The notes: generated from the sequence alone by a model not told the origin. Positions 27,701-35,180 are shown, numbered from the stretch's first letter. The stretch: 45,204 nucleotides of DNA from Streptomyces longispororuber (GCF_014656095.1 NZ_BNBT01000059.1:1-45204), one strand, 5' to 3'. Numbers and translations: made by a program.

Positions 27701-29143
27701 GTGCGTTTCCTCAATGACATCCAGCCTGCGTACGACCTGACGTACGACGACGTCTTCATGGTCCCGCGGCGCTCGGCCGTCGGCTCCCGCCAGGGCGTCG
27801 ACCTCGCCTCGCCCGACGGCACCGGCACCACGATCCCGCTGGTCGTGGCCAACATGACGGCGATCGCGGGCCGTCGCATGGCCGAGACCGTCGCCCGCCG
27901 CGGCGGCCTCGTCGTCATTCCGCAGGACATCCCGATCGAGGTCGTCACCGAGGTCATCTCCTGGGTGAAGACGCGGCACCACGTCCTCGACACCCCCATC
28001 GTCCTCGCCCCCACGCAGACCGTCGCCGACGCCCTGTCGCTGCTGCCCAAGCGCGCGCACAACGCGGGCGTCGTGGTGGACGGTGACCACAGGCCGGTCG
28101 GCGTGGTCACCGACACCGACCTGAACGGCGTGGACCGCTTCACGCAGCTCTCCGAGGTCATGTCGAAGGACCTCCTGCTGCTGGACGCGGACATCGACCC
28201 GCGCGACGCCTTCAACAAGCTGGACGGCGCCAACCGCCGCTACGCGCCCGCCGTCGACAAGGACGGCCGCCTCGCGGGCATCCTGACCCGCACCGGCGCC
28301 CTGCGCGCGACCCTCTACAAGCCCGCCGTGGACGCCAACGGCAAGCTCCGTATCGCCGCCGCCGTGGGCATCAACGGCGACGTGGCGGGCAAGGCCAAGC
28401 AGCTCCTCGACGCCGGCGTGGACACGCTCGTCGTGGACACCGCGCACGGCCACCAGGAGTCGATGATCGCCGCGGTCAAGGCCGTGCGCGCGCTCGACCC
28501 GAAGGTTCCGATCGTGGCGGGCAACATCGTCGCCGCCGAGGGCGTGCGCGACCTGATCGAGGCCGGTGCCGACATCATCAAGGTGGGCGTCGGACCGGGC
28601 GCCATGTGCACCACGCGCATGATGACCGGCGTGGGCCGCCCGCAGTTCTCCGCGGTCCTGGAGTGCGCCGCCGAGGCCAAGAAGTACGGCAAGCACGTCT
28701 GGGCCGACGGCGGCGTGCGGCACCCGCGCGACGTGGCCATGGCGCTCGCCGCCGGCGCGTCCAACGTCATGATCGGCTCCTGGTTCGCGGGCACGTACGA
28801 GTCCCCGGGCGACCTCCAGCAGGACGCGAACGGTCGCTTGTACAAGGAGTCGTTCGGCATGGCCTCGGCCCGCGCGGTGCGCAACCGCACGGCCGAGGAG
28901 TCCGCCTACGACCGCGCCCGCAAGGCGCTGTTCGAGGAGGGCATCTCGCACTCCCGCATGTTCCTGGACCCGGCGCGCCCGGGCGTCGAGGACCTGATCG
29001 ACTCGATCATCGCGGGCGTCCGCTCGTCCTGCACCTACGCCGGCGCCGCCTCCCTGGAGGAGTTCGCCGAGAAGGCCACCGTCGGCATCCAGAGCGCCGC
29101 CGGATACGCCGAGGGCAAGCCGCTGCACGCGAGCTGGAGCTGA
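27701..29143 (+). CDS. guaB1: GuaB1-type GMP reductase with CBS domains
   Basis: This belongs to the IMP dehydrogenase/GMP reductase family and is often labelled IMPDH-related. The mycobacterial GuaB1 group has been shown to be a GMP reductase (GMP plus NADPH to IMP) regulated by ATP and GTP through its CBS pair, and this protein has the same layout. It has 480 residues: an N-terminal catalytic part (DLTYDDVFMVPRRS), a CBS pair at about 95-205 (VADALSLLPKRAHNAGVVVD), and the catalytic loop GVGPGAMCTTRMMTGVGRPQ with Cys303. GTG 27701 is the start. A canonical terminator follows. Its job would be purine salvage and GTP balance, near gmk only in a broad sense. Confidence 0.85.
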   Translation: MRFLNDIQPAYDLTYDDVFMVPRRSAVGSRQGVDLASPDGTGTTIPLVVANMTAIAGRRMAETVARRGGLVVIPQDIPIEVVTEVISWVKTRHHVLDTPIVLAPTQTVADALSLLPKRAHNAGVVVDGDHRPVGVVTDTDLNGVDRFTQLSEVMSKDLLLLDADIDPRDAFNKLDGANRRYAPAVDKDGRLAGILTRTGALRATLYKPAVDANGKLRIAAAVGINGDVAGKAKQLLDAGVDTLVVDTAHGHQESMIAAVKAVRALDPKVPIVAGNIVAAEGVRDLIEAGADIIKVGVGPGAMCTTRMMTGVGRPQFSAVLECAAEAKKYGKHVWADGGVRHPRDVAMALAAGASNVMIGSWFAGTYESPGDLQQDANGRLYKESFGMASARAVRNRTAEESAYDRARKALFEEGISHSRMFLDPARPGVEDLIDSIIAGVRSSCTYAGAASLEEFAEKATVGIQSAAGYAEGKPLHASWS

Positions 29144-29157
29144 CCCCTTCCCGCCAC

Positions 29158-29199
29158 GCCGACGGCCCCCCGCGAGCACGCTCGCGGGGGGCCGTCGGC
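29158..29199 (+). terminator. Canonical intrinsic terminator after guaB1
   Basis: A 19-base-pair perfect stem (29158-29176 with 29181-29199) with loop CACG is followed directly by ATTTTC. It is one of few in the window with a T-tract. Confidence 0.93.
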
Positions 29200-29202
29200 A
29201 TT

Positions 29203-29276
29203 TTCCCGGAGCTCCTGGGCAGACGGGTTCCCGGAGCCCCTGGGCGGGCGGGTTCCCGGAGCCCTGGGCGGACGGG
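29203..29276. repeat. Three 24-25 base tandem repeats after guaB1
   Basis: Units beginning TTCCCGGAGC and ending GGACGGG or similar lie at 29203-29227, 29228-29252 and 29253-29276. They fill the space between the guaB1 terminator and the CGCAAC array. Confidence 0.8.
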
Positions 29277-29325
29277 AAAACGGAAGCCGGAGGTCCGTGC
29301 GCGCACCGGAGCAAAACGGGCGTCA

Positions 29326-29432
29326 CGCAACGGACGAAAGGGGCGGCGCAACAAAGTCCCGCCAGGGCGGCAGTCACGCAACGATCTTGTGCTGATGCGC
29401 AACGTTGCTGCATTTCGGCTGGGAAGCGCAAC
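29326..29432 (+). promoter_or_regulatory. Phased array of five CGCAAC boxes before the permease
   Basis: CGCAAC occurs on the plus strand at 29326, 29347, 29377, 29398 and 29427, at start-to-start distances of 21, 30, 21 and 29 bases, roughly two and three helical turns. The fourth copy forms a perfect palindrome GCAACGTTGC (29399-29408). The fifth lies 4 bases before the likely -10 TAGAGT (29437-29442). The same hexamer recurs at similar spacing before davA. An Lrp/AsnC-type octamer wrapping the DNA is the natural candidate reader. Confidence 0.65.
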
Positions 29433-29436
29433 CCCT

Positions 29437-29442
29437 TAGAGT
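29437..29442 (+). promoter_or_regulatory. Likely -10 of the permease promoter
   Basis: TAGAGT fits the TAGRRT form of the vegetative -10. No good -35 is present; TTTCGG (29413-29418) is at 18 bases. A weak -35 would fit a promoter that depends on, or is blocked by, a protein bound to the CGCAAC boxes. Confidence 0.45.
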
Positions 29443-29554
29443 CGGGCGCTGTACGTGGCGTGGCGGGGACTGCCTGCTCGGTGGGTTCCCGTGTTCTCCA
29501 CGGGCTGCCGTGAGGTCCCGCCCACCGACCGACAGCGATTGAGGAGCCAGCCCG

Positions 29555-31048
29555 ATGCTCGACCAGGGCGCACCCCCGCAGCCCCGCCCACGCCCCCAGG
29601 GCGTCGGTGGGCTCGGCAGCCGAATGACACGGCGCAAGCCGGTGGACCGCCTGATCGCCGAGGGTGGTCAGGGCGAGGGCGGCACGCTGCGCCGCACCCT
29701 CGGCATGTGGCAGCTCACCATGATCAGCATCGGTGCGACGCTCGGCACCGGCATCTTCGTGGTGCTCGGCGAGAGCGTCCCGAAGGCCGGTCCGGCCGTC
29801 ACGATCTCCTTCGTGATCGCCGGTCTCACCGCCCTCTTCTCGGCCCTCTCCTACGCCGAACTGGCCGGCTCCATCCCGGTCGCGGGCTCCTCCTACTCGT
29901 ACGCATACGCAACGATGGGCGAACTCGTCGCCTGGGTCTGCGGCTGGTGCCTGGTCCTGGAGTACGGCGTGTCCGTCGCGGCCGTCGCCGTCGGCTGGGG
30001 CGAGTACCTGAACGAGCTGCTCGACGGCACCATCGGCGTCACCATCCCGGACGCGCTCTCCGCGGCGCCCGGCGAGGCCGACGGCGCCCTCATCAACCTG
30101 CCCGGCCTGATCGTGGTGCTGCTCGCCATGGTGTTCCTGCTGGGCGGCGCCAAGGAGTCCGCCCGCGCCAACACGATCATGGTCATCGTGAAGATCGCGG
30201 CCCTGATCCTGTTCTGCGCCGTCGGCTTCACGGGCTTCAAGTCCGGCAACTACTCCGACTTCATGCCGCTCGGCGTCGCCGGCGTCAGCGCGGCCGGGGC
30301 CAGCCTGTTCTTCTCGTACATCGGCTTCGACGCCGCCTCCACCGCCGGTGAGGAGGCCAAGAACCCGCAGCGCGACCTGCCGCGCGCGATCATGCTCTCG
30401 CTGATCATCGTGACCGCGCTGTACGTCCTGGTCGCCGCGGTCGCCGTCGGCGCCTGGAACTGGAAGGACTTCGAGGGCTCCGAGGCGTCGCTGACCGCGA
30501 TCATGAACGACGTCACGGGCCAGACCGTCTGGGGCACGCTGCTCGCCGCCGGTGCGGTCATCTCCATCGCCAGCGTCGTCCTGACCGTGCTCTACGGCCA
30601 GACCCGCGTGCTGTTCGCGATGTCCCGCGACGGCCTCGTGCCCAAGGCGTTCGCCCGGGTCAGCGGCAAGACCGGCACGCCCCGCGTGAACACCGTCCTG
30701 GTGTCGCTGTTCTGCGGCGCGCTCGCCTCCGTCGTCCCGCTCGGCAAGCTCGTCGACGCCACCAGCATCGGCACGCTCTTCGCCTTCGGCCTGGTCAACA
30801 TCGCCGTGATCGTGCTGCGCCGCACCCGCCCGGACATGCCGCGCACCTTCCGGGTGCCGCTCGGCTGGCTCTTCCCGGTGCTCGGCTTCGGCTTCTGCGC
30901 CTACAACATGTACAACCTCGACGCGGTCACCTGGGCGGTCTTCGGTGTCTGGATGGCCGTCGGGCTCGTGTTCTACTTCCTGTACGGGATGCGCCGCTCC
31001 CGTCTGGAGACCGAGTCCGCCGCCGGGGAGGTCTCCACAGCGAAGTGA
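29555..31048 (+). CDS. APC-superfamily amino-acid permease, cationic amino-acid transporter type
   Basis: A 497-residue inner-membrane permease with about 12 transmembrane segments. The APC signature is clear in TM1 (MWQLTMISIGATLGTGIFVVLGE, about residues 50-72, with the GxGIF-like break) and TM6 (SLFFSYIGFDAASTAGEEAKNPQRDLPRAI). These segments resemble the CAT/YfnA group of cationic or broad amino-acid carriers. It starts at ATG 29555 with GAGGAG 8 bases upstream; a second Met 22 codons later is possible. An Lrp/AsnC gene follows after 39 bases, so they are probably one operon. With the DavAB-like pair nearby and shared promoter motifs, lysine or another basic amino acid is a reasonable substrate guess. 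Confidence 0.9.
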   Translation: MLDQGAPPQPRPRPQGVGGLGSRMTRRKPVDRLIAEGGQGEGGTLRRTLGMWQLTMISIGATLGTGIFVVLGESVPKAGPAVTISFVIAGLTALFSALSYAELAGSIPVAGSSYSYAYATMGELVAWVCGWCLVLEYGVSVAAVAVGWGEYLNELLDGTIGVTIPDALSAAPGEADGALINLPGLIVVLLAMVFLLGGAKESARANTIMVIVKIAALILFCAVGFTGFKSGNYSDFMPLGVAGVSAAGASLFFSYIGFDAASTAGEEAKNPQRDLPRAIMLSLIIVTALYVLVAAVAVGAWNWKDFEGSEASLTAIMNDVTGQTVWGTLLAAGAVISIASVVLTVLYGQTRVLFAMSRDGLVPKAFARVSGKTGTPRVNTVLVSLFCGALASVVPLGKLVDATSIGTLFAFGLVNIAVIVLRRTRPDMPRTFRVPLGWLFPVLGFGFCAYNMYNLDAVTWAVFGVWMAVGLVFYFLYGMRRSRLETESAAGEVSTAK

Positions 31049-31087
31049 CCCGCGTGCAGCGCCACGCAGAAAAGTGAACGACCCCCT

Positions 31088-31543
31088 GTGCGACTGAACG
31101 ATCTCGACGAACGCATCGTGCACGCCCTCGCCGAGGACGCCCGCCGCTCCTACGCCGACATCGGCCAGCTCGTCGGCCTGTCCGCGCCCGCCGTGAAACG
31201 GCGCGTGGACAGGCTGCGGGCCACCGGAGCCATCACCGGGTTCACCGTCCGGGTCGACCCGGCCGCGCTCGGCTGGGAGACCGAGGGGTTCATCGAGATC
31301 TACTGCCGGCGCAACACCTCGCCGGAGGCGATCCAGCGGGGTCTGGAGCGGTACCCCGAGATCGCGTCCGCCTCCACCGTGACCGGGGAGGCGGACGCGA
31401 TCGTGCAGGTCTTCGCCGCGGACATGCGGCACTTCGAGCGGGTGCTGGAGCGGATCGCGGGGGAGCCGTTCGTGGAGCGGACCAAGTCCGTGCTGGTGCT
31501 GTCGCCCTTGATGCGCCGGTTTTCTTCTGGTTCGCCCGCCTAG
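31088..31543 (+). CDS. Lrp/AsnC-family transcription regulator
   Basis: A feast/famine regulator of 151 residues. The N-terminal helix-turn-helix occupies about residues 3-50 (LNDLDERIVHALAEDARRSYADIGQLVGLSAPAVKRRVDRL) and the C-terminal RAM ligand-binding domain about 62-140 (EGFIEIYCRRNTSPEAIQRGL, then VTGEADAIVQVFAADMRHFERVLERI). The VTGEADAIV segment is the usual amino-acid-contact loop. It starts at GTG 31088, 39 bases after the permease stop. Lrp proteins form dimers to octamers or 16-mers and bind helically phased sites, which matches the CGCAAC arrays on either side. Its ligand is probably an amino acid, and I suggest a basic one from the neighbours. Confidence 0.93.
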   Translation: MRLNDLDERIVHALAEDARRSYADIGQLVGLSAPAVKRRVDRLRATGAITGFTVRVDPAALGWETEGFIEIYCRRNTSPEAIQRGLERYPEIASASTVTGEADAIVQVFAADMRHFERVLERIAGEPFVERTKSVLVLSPLMRRFSSGSPA

Positions 31544-31585
31544 GGGGTGCCGTGGTTGGTTCGCTCGCGACTGCGGGTGCGATCG

Positions 31586-31647
31586 GGCTGGTCGCGCCCA
31601 CGCGGCGGAGCCGCACAGGGAATCAGCCCCGCGCCCCTTCGGGGCGC
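31586..31647. repeat. Dispersed Streptomyces GC-hairpin repeat, copy 2
   Basis: GGCTGGTCGCGC is followed by a short hairpin GCGGC-GGA-GCCGC (31602-31614) and by GCGCCCC-TTC-GGGGCGC (31631-31647). The last 21 bases equal the end of the copy at 8911-8950. It lies between the convergent Lrp gene and secreted-protein gene and may end transcription of both. Confidence 0.7.
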
Positions 31648-31662
31648 TTCCCCCAAGGCGCC

Positions 31663-32262
31663 TCAGGGAGTCGGGTACGGCACCTTCCACGGGAGTACGT
31701 GAAAGTCGCCCGTGCCCTTCTTGACCTTCTCGAAGGGGGCGGCGCTGGTGCACTTCGTCAGCTTCTTCGTGCCGTCGGGGCCGCCGATCGCGGCCCAGCT
31801 ATAGCCCAGCCGGTCCTGCTTGCCCTGGTCGTGGACGCTGAAGCCGACGCGGCTGCCCTTGATCTCCTTGATGTTGGACTCGGTGATGATGCCGGTCGCC
31901 GACGCCACCTTGCCGCCCGTCAGCAGGCAGTCGATGCGGCCCTTCGCCCAGCCGCCCTCGCCGCCCGGCCGGTCCAGGTGCACGAACCTGAAGATGCCGG
32001 TCGCCTTGTCCGGCCGTTTCCTGTCCTTGGCGGCCAGGTGCGCGTCGAAGGTGAACGTGACGTCCTCCGTCGTCTTGCGGAACAGCTTGGCCGAGCCGGT
32101 GAGCGCGGCGGCCTCGCGCGGCTTCGCCTCGGCGGCGGGTGCCGGGCGCGTACCGTCCTCGCCGGACGCCACGGCGGCGCCCGCCGCGCCCGCGGTGAGC
32201 AGGAGCGCGGCGCCCACGGCCAGGGCGCGGGTGCTGGAGCGGGTGAAGGTGATGCGGCTCAT
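31663..32262 (-). CDS. Secreted protein of unknown function
   Basis: A 199-residue protein with a typical Sec signal peptide: basic start (MSRITFTRSSTR), hydrophobic core (ALAVGAALLLTAGAAGAA) and a likely cut after AVA or AGA near residue 30-33. The mature part is rich in charged residues and in beta-like segments (AKLFRKTTEDVTFTFDAHL; GRIDCLLTGGKVASATGIITES), with two cysteines (in DCLLT and KCTSA) that could form a disulfide. I do not recognise the family with confidence. It starts at ATG 32262 with GGAGGG upstream, is convergent with lrp, and is divergent from davA across a 368-base region holding the CGCAAC boxes. Confidence 0.85.
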   Translation of the reverse strand: MSRITFTRSSTRALAVGAALLLTAGAAGAAVASGEDGTRPAPAAEAKPREAAALTGSAKLFRKTTEDVTFTFDAHLAAKDRKRPDKATGIFRFVHLDRPGGEGGWAKGRIDCLLTGGKVASATGIITESNIKEIKGSRVGFSVHDQGKQDRLGYSWAAIGGPDGTKKLTKCTSAAPFEKVKKGTGDFHVLPWKVPYPTP

Positions 32263-32441
32263 GGGAAGCCCTCCGGTCTGTCGGTCGGCCCGGTCGTTCC
32301 GGGTGACCTCACGATCTCCCGGAGCGGGGCCCCGGCACGTCGCGCCCGAGGCTGCTCTCCGCTTCCGCCGCGCGGGGGAGGGGCCGGGCGCCCGGCTGCG
32401 CCCCGGGGCGGACGGCGACGGCTACCGCAGGGCTACACCGC

Positions 32442-32460
32442 CCGTACGCGTTTCGTACGG
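32442..32460. promoter_or_regulatory. Inverted repeat in the davA upstream region
   Basis: CCGTACG-CGTTT-CGTACGG is a perfect 7-base inverted repeat with centres about 12 bases apart, lying 28 bases before the first CGCAAC box. CCCGTACGC recurs at 32474-32482. It may be an operator for the divergent secreted-protein gene or davA. Confidence 0.45.
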
Positions 32461-32487
32461 CTTGCCCGCGAGGCCCGTACGCCCGTG

Positions 32488-32546
32488 CGCAACGAATCGC
32501 CGCCGGAGCGCCCCGACGCGCAACGGATCACGCAGGCAGCCGCAAC
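32488..32546 (+). promoter_or_regulatory. CGCAAC boxes before davA
   Basis: CGCAAC occurs at 32488, 32519 and 32541 (distances 31 and 22), with a near match CGCAGG at 32531. Orientation relative to the gene and spacing match the five-box array before the permease, but the surrounding sequence is unrelated. Confidence 0.6.
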
Positions 32547-32555
32547 GGTCGTGTC

Positions 32556-32585
32556 TTGTCCCGCCGCTCCCGTGAAACGTACGGT
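32556..32585 (+). promoter_or_regulatory. Candidate davA promoter
   Basis: TTGTCC (32556-32561), 18 bases, TACGGT (32580-32585). The -35 starts 10 bases after the last CGCAAC box, and davA begins 46 bases after the -10. The gap 32263-32630 otherwise holds only the elements listed separately. Confidence 0.45.
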
Positions 32586-32630
32586 CTATCCGACTCACTC
32601 ACCCCTTTCCCCGCGTCCTTGAGGTCAGCC

Positions 32631-33428
32631 ATGCCGTCGCTGCGCACCGCCCTGCTCCAGAGCTCGGGGCGTCCCGGTTCCGTCGCCGCCAACCTCAAGG
32701 CCCTGGACGAGGCCGCCGCCCGCGCCGCCGCGGCCGGGGCGCGGCTCCTGGTGACGCCGGAGATGTTCCTGACGGGCTACGCGATCGGCGCCGACGTGCC
32801 GCGCCTGGCCGAGCCCGCCGACGGCGAGGCGGCCGACTCCGTCGCCGAGATCGCGGCCCGCCACGGCGTGGCCGTCGCCTACGCCTACCCGGAGCGCGAC
32901 GGCGCGGACGTCTTCAACGCCGTCCAGCTCATCGGCGCCGACGGCACGCGCCTCGCCAACTACCGCAAGACCCACCTCTTCGGCTGCTTCGAGCGCGACC
33001 ACTTCACACCGGGGGAGCGGGCCGTCGTCCAGGCCGAGCTCGACGGCCTCACGGTCGGCCTGATGATCTGCTACGACGTGGAGTTCCCGGAGAACGTCCG
33101 CGCGCACGCCCTCGCCGGCACCGACCTGCTGCTCGTCCCGACGGCGCAGATGCACCCCTTCCAGTTCGTCGCCGAGTCCGTCGTGCCGGTGCGCGCCTTC
33201 GAGAACCAGATGTACGTCGCGTACGTCAACCGCGTCGGGCAGGAGGGCGAGTTCGAGTTCGTCGGCCTGTCCACGCTCGCCGGGCCCGACGGTGTGGCCC
33301 GCGCCCGGGCCGGGCGCGGCGACGAGCTGGTGTTCGCCGACGCCGACCCGGAGTTCCTCGCCGCCTCCCGCGAGGCCAACCCCTATCTGCGCGACCGCCG
33401 CCCCGGCCTGTACGCGTCCCTGATGTGA
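32631..33428 (+). CDS. davA: Nitrilase-family amidase, DavA (5-aminovaleramidase)-like
   Basis: A carbon-nitrogen hydrolase of 265 residues. The Glu-Lys-Cys triad is visible as Glu44 (TPEMFLTGY), Lys113 (NYRKTHLFG) and Cys147 (MICYDVEFPEN). By memory of the Pseudomonas sequence it resembles DavA along its length, sharing PEMFLTGY, NYRKTHLFG and ICYD-EFPEN blocks. DavA hydrolyses 5-aminovaleramide to 5-aminovalerate and ammonia in L-lysine breakdown. The start is ATG 32631 behind GAGG. It precedes the DavB-like monooxygenase by 54 bases; that gene would make its amide substrate, which strengthens the assignment. A different omega-amide cannot be excluded. Confidence 0.8.
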   Translation: MPSLRTALLQSSGRPGSVAANLKALDEAAARAAAAGARLLVTPEMFLTGYAIGADVPRLAEPADGEAADSVAEIAARHGVAVAYAYPERDGADVFNAVQLIGADGTRLANYRKTHLFGCFERDHFTPGERAVVQAELDGLTVGLMICYDVEFPENVRAHALAGTDLLLVPTAQMHPFQFVAESVVPVRAFENQMYVAYVNRVGQEGEFEFVGLSTLAGPDGVARARAGRGDELVFADADPEFLAASREANPYLRDRRPGLYASLM

Positions 33429-33482
33429 CACCTCCCCCCCCCGCACGAGCTTCCGTACCTTGCCGCAAGGAGTCCGTACCCC

Positions 33483-35180
33483 ATGACGTCCACGGTGCCC
33501 ACCGCCATCCAGCACACCGACGCCCAGCCGCCCATCACCATGTTCGGGCCGGACTTCCCGTACGCGTACGACGACTTCCTCGCGCACCCGGCCGGCCTCG
33601 GCCAGATACCCGCGACCGAGCACGGCGCCGAGGTCGCCGTCATCGGCGGCGGCCTGTCCGGCATCGTGGCGGCGTACGAGCTGATGAAGATGGGCCTCAA
33701 GCCCGTCGTGTACGAGGCCGACCAGATCGGCGGCCGGCTGCGCACCGTCGGCTTCGACGGCCCCGAGGCCGAGGGCCTGACGGCCGAGATGGGCGCGATG
33801 CGCTTCCCGCCGTCCTCCACGGCCCTCCAGCACTACATCGACCTGGTCGGCCTGAAGACCCGGCCGTTCCCGAACCCGCTCGCCGAGGCGACGCCGTCGA
33901 CCGTCGTCGACCTCAAGGGCGAGTCGCACTACGCCGAGACCGTCGACGACCTGCCGCAGGTCTACCGCGACGTGGCCAAGGCGTGGGCGGACTGCCTGGA
34001 GGAGGGCGCGGACTTCTCCGACATGAACCGCGCGCTGCGCGAGCGCGACGTGCCGCGCATCCGGGAGATCTGGGCGAAGCTCGTCGAGAAGCTCGACAAC
34101 CAGACGTTCTACGGCTTCCTCTGCGAGTCCGAGGCCTTCAAGTCCTTCCGCCACCGCGAGATCTTCGGCCAGGTCGGCTTCGGCACCGGCGGCTGGGACA
34201 CCGACTTCCCGAATTCCATCCTGGAGATCCTGCGCGTCGTCTACACCGAGGCCGACGACCACCACCGCGGCATCGTCGGCGGCTCCCAGCAGTTGCCGCT
34301 GCGGCTGTGGGAGCGCGAGCCGCAGAAGATCACGCACTGGCCGCTCGGCACCTCCCTGGCCTCGCTGCACGACAACCGCGCGCCGAAGCCGGCCGTGACC
34401 CGGCTGCACCGCACCGCGGGCAACCGCGTCACCGTCACCGACGCCAACGGCGACATCCGCACCTACCGGGCCGTGATCTTCACCGCCCAGTCCTGGATGC
34501 TGCTCTCCAAGATCGAGTGCGACGACTCGCTGTTCCCCATCGACCACTGGACGGCGATGGAGCGCACGCACTACATGGAGTCGAGCAAGCTCTTCGTGCC
34601 CGTCGACCGGCCGTTCTGGCTGGACAAGGACGAGGAGACGGGGCGTGACGTCATGTCGATGACGCTCACCGACCGCATGACCCGCGGCACCTACCTGCTC
34701 GACGACGGGCCGGACAAGCCCGCCGTCATCTGCCTCTCCTACACCTGGTGCGACGACAGTCTGAAGTGGCTGCCGCTGTCGGCGAACGAGCGCATGGAGG
34801 TCATGCTCGACTCGCTCGGCAAGATCTACCCGAAGGTCGACATCAGGAAGCACATCATCGGCAACCCGGTGACCGTGTCCTGGGAGAACGAGCCTTACTT
34901 CATGGGCGCGTTCAAGGCCAACCTGCCGGGCCACTACCGCTACCAGCGGCGCCTGTTCACGCACTTCATGCAGGACCGCCTCCCCGAGGACAAGCGCGGC
35001 ATCTTCCTCGCGGGCGACGACATCTCCTGGACGGCGGGCTGGGCCGAGGGCGCCGTGACGACCGCGCTGAACGCCGTGTGGGGCGTCATGCACCACTTCG
35101 GCGGCGAGACCGACCCGACGAACCCCGGCCCCGGCGACCTCTACGACGAGATCGCGCCGGTCGAGCTGCCGGAGGACTGA
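33483..35180 (+). CDS. davB: Flavin amino-acid oxygenase, DavB (L-lysine 2-monooxygenase)-like
   Basis: A 565-residue FAD enzyme of the amine-oxidase family. DavB converts L-lysine and O2 to 5-aminovaleramide, CO2 and water. Recognisable blocks are the FAD dinucleotide motif VIGGGLSGIVAAYELMK (residues 54-70) with YEADQIGGRLR, the substrate-side GFGTGGWDTDFPNSILEI (Asp241), and the C-terminal FAD block IFLAGDDISWTAGWAEGAV. It agrees with my recollection of Pseudomonas DavB over its whole length, including the N-terminal ITxFGPDFPxAxDD. At the place of the Cys254 reported to set oxygenase/oxidase balance in a Pseudomonas enzyme, this protein has Ala257. ATG 33483 follows AAGGAG by 10 bases. 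It is convergent with the LLM gene, with 16 bases between. Confidence 0.82.
   Translation: MTSTVPTAIQHTDAQPPITMFGPDFPYAYDDFLAHPAGLGQIPATEHGAEVAVIGGGLSGIVAAYELMKMGLKPVVYEADQIGGRLRTVGFDGPEAEGLTAEMGAMRFPPSSTALQHYIDLVGLKTRPFPNPLAEATPSTVVDLKGESHYAETVDDLPQVYRDVAKAWADCLEEGADFSDMNRALRERDVPRIREIWAKLVEKLDNQTFYGFLCESEAFKSFRHREIFGQVGFGTGGWDTDFPNSILEILRVVYTEADDHHRGIVGGSQQLPLRLWEREPQKITHWPLGTSLASLHDNRAPKPAVTRLHRTAGNRVTVTDANGDIRTYRAVIFTAQSWMLLSKIECDDSLFPIDHWTAMERTHYMESSKLFVPVDRPFWLDKDEETGRDVMSMTLTDRMTRGTYLLDDGPDKPAVICLSYTWCDDSLKWLPLSANERMEVMLDSLGKIYPKVDIRKHIIGNPVTVSWENEPYFMGAFKANLPGHYRYQRRLFTHFMQDRLPEDKRGIFLAGDDISWTAGWAEGAVTTALNAVWGVMHHFGGETDPTNPGPGDLYDEIAPVELPED

Noticed and set aside
27035..31753. 1572-residue open frame on the minus strand across guaB1, the permease and lrp
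   Set aside because: Antisense to three well-supported genes, with low-complexity translation and crossing a canonical terminator.
33434..33442. Run of nine C between davA and davB as a phase-variable tract
   Set aside because: It lies between genes, outside any reading frame and away from the promoter, so slippage would not switch a protein.
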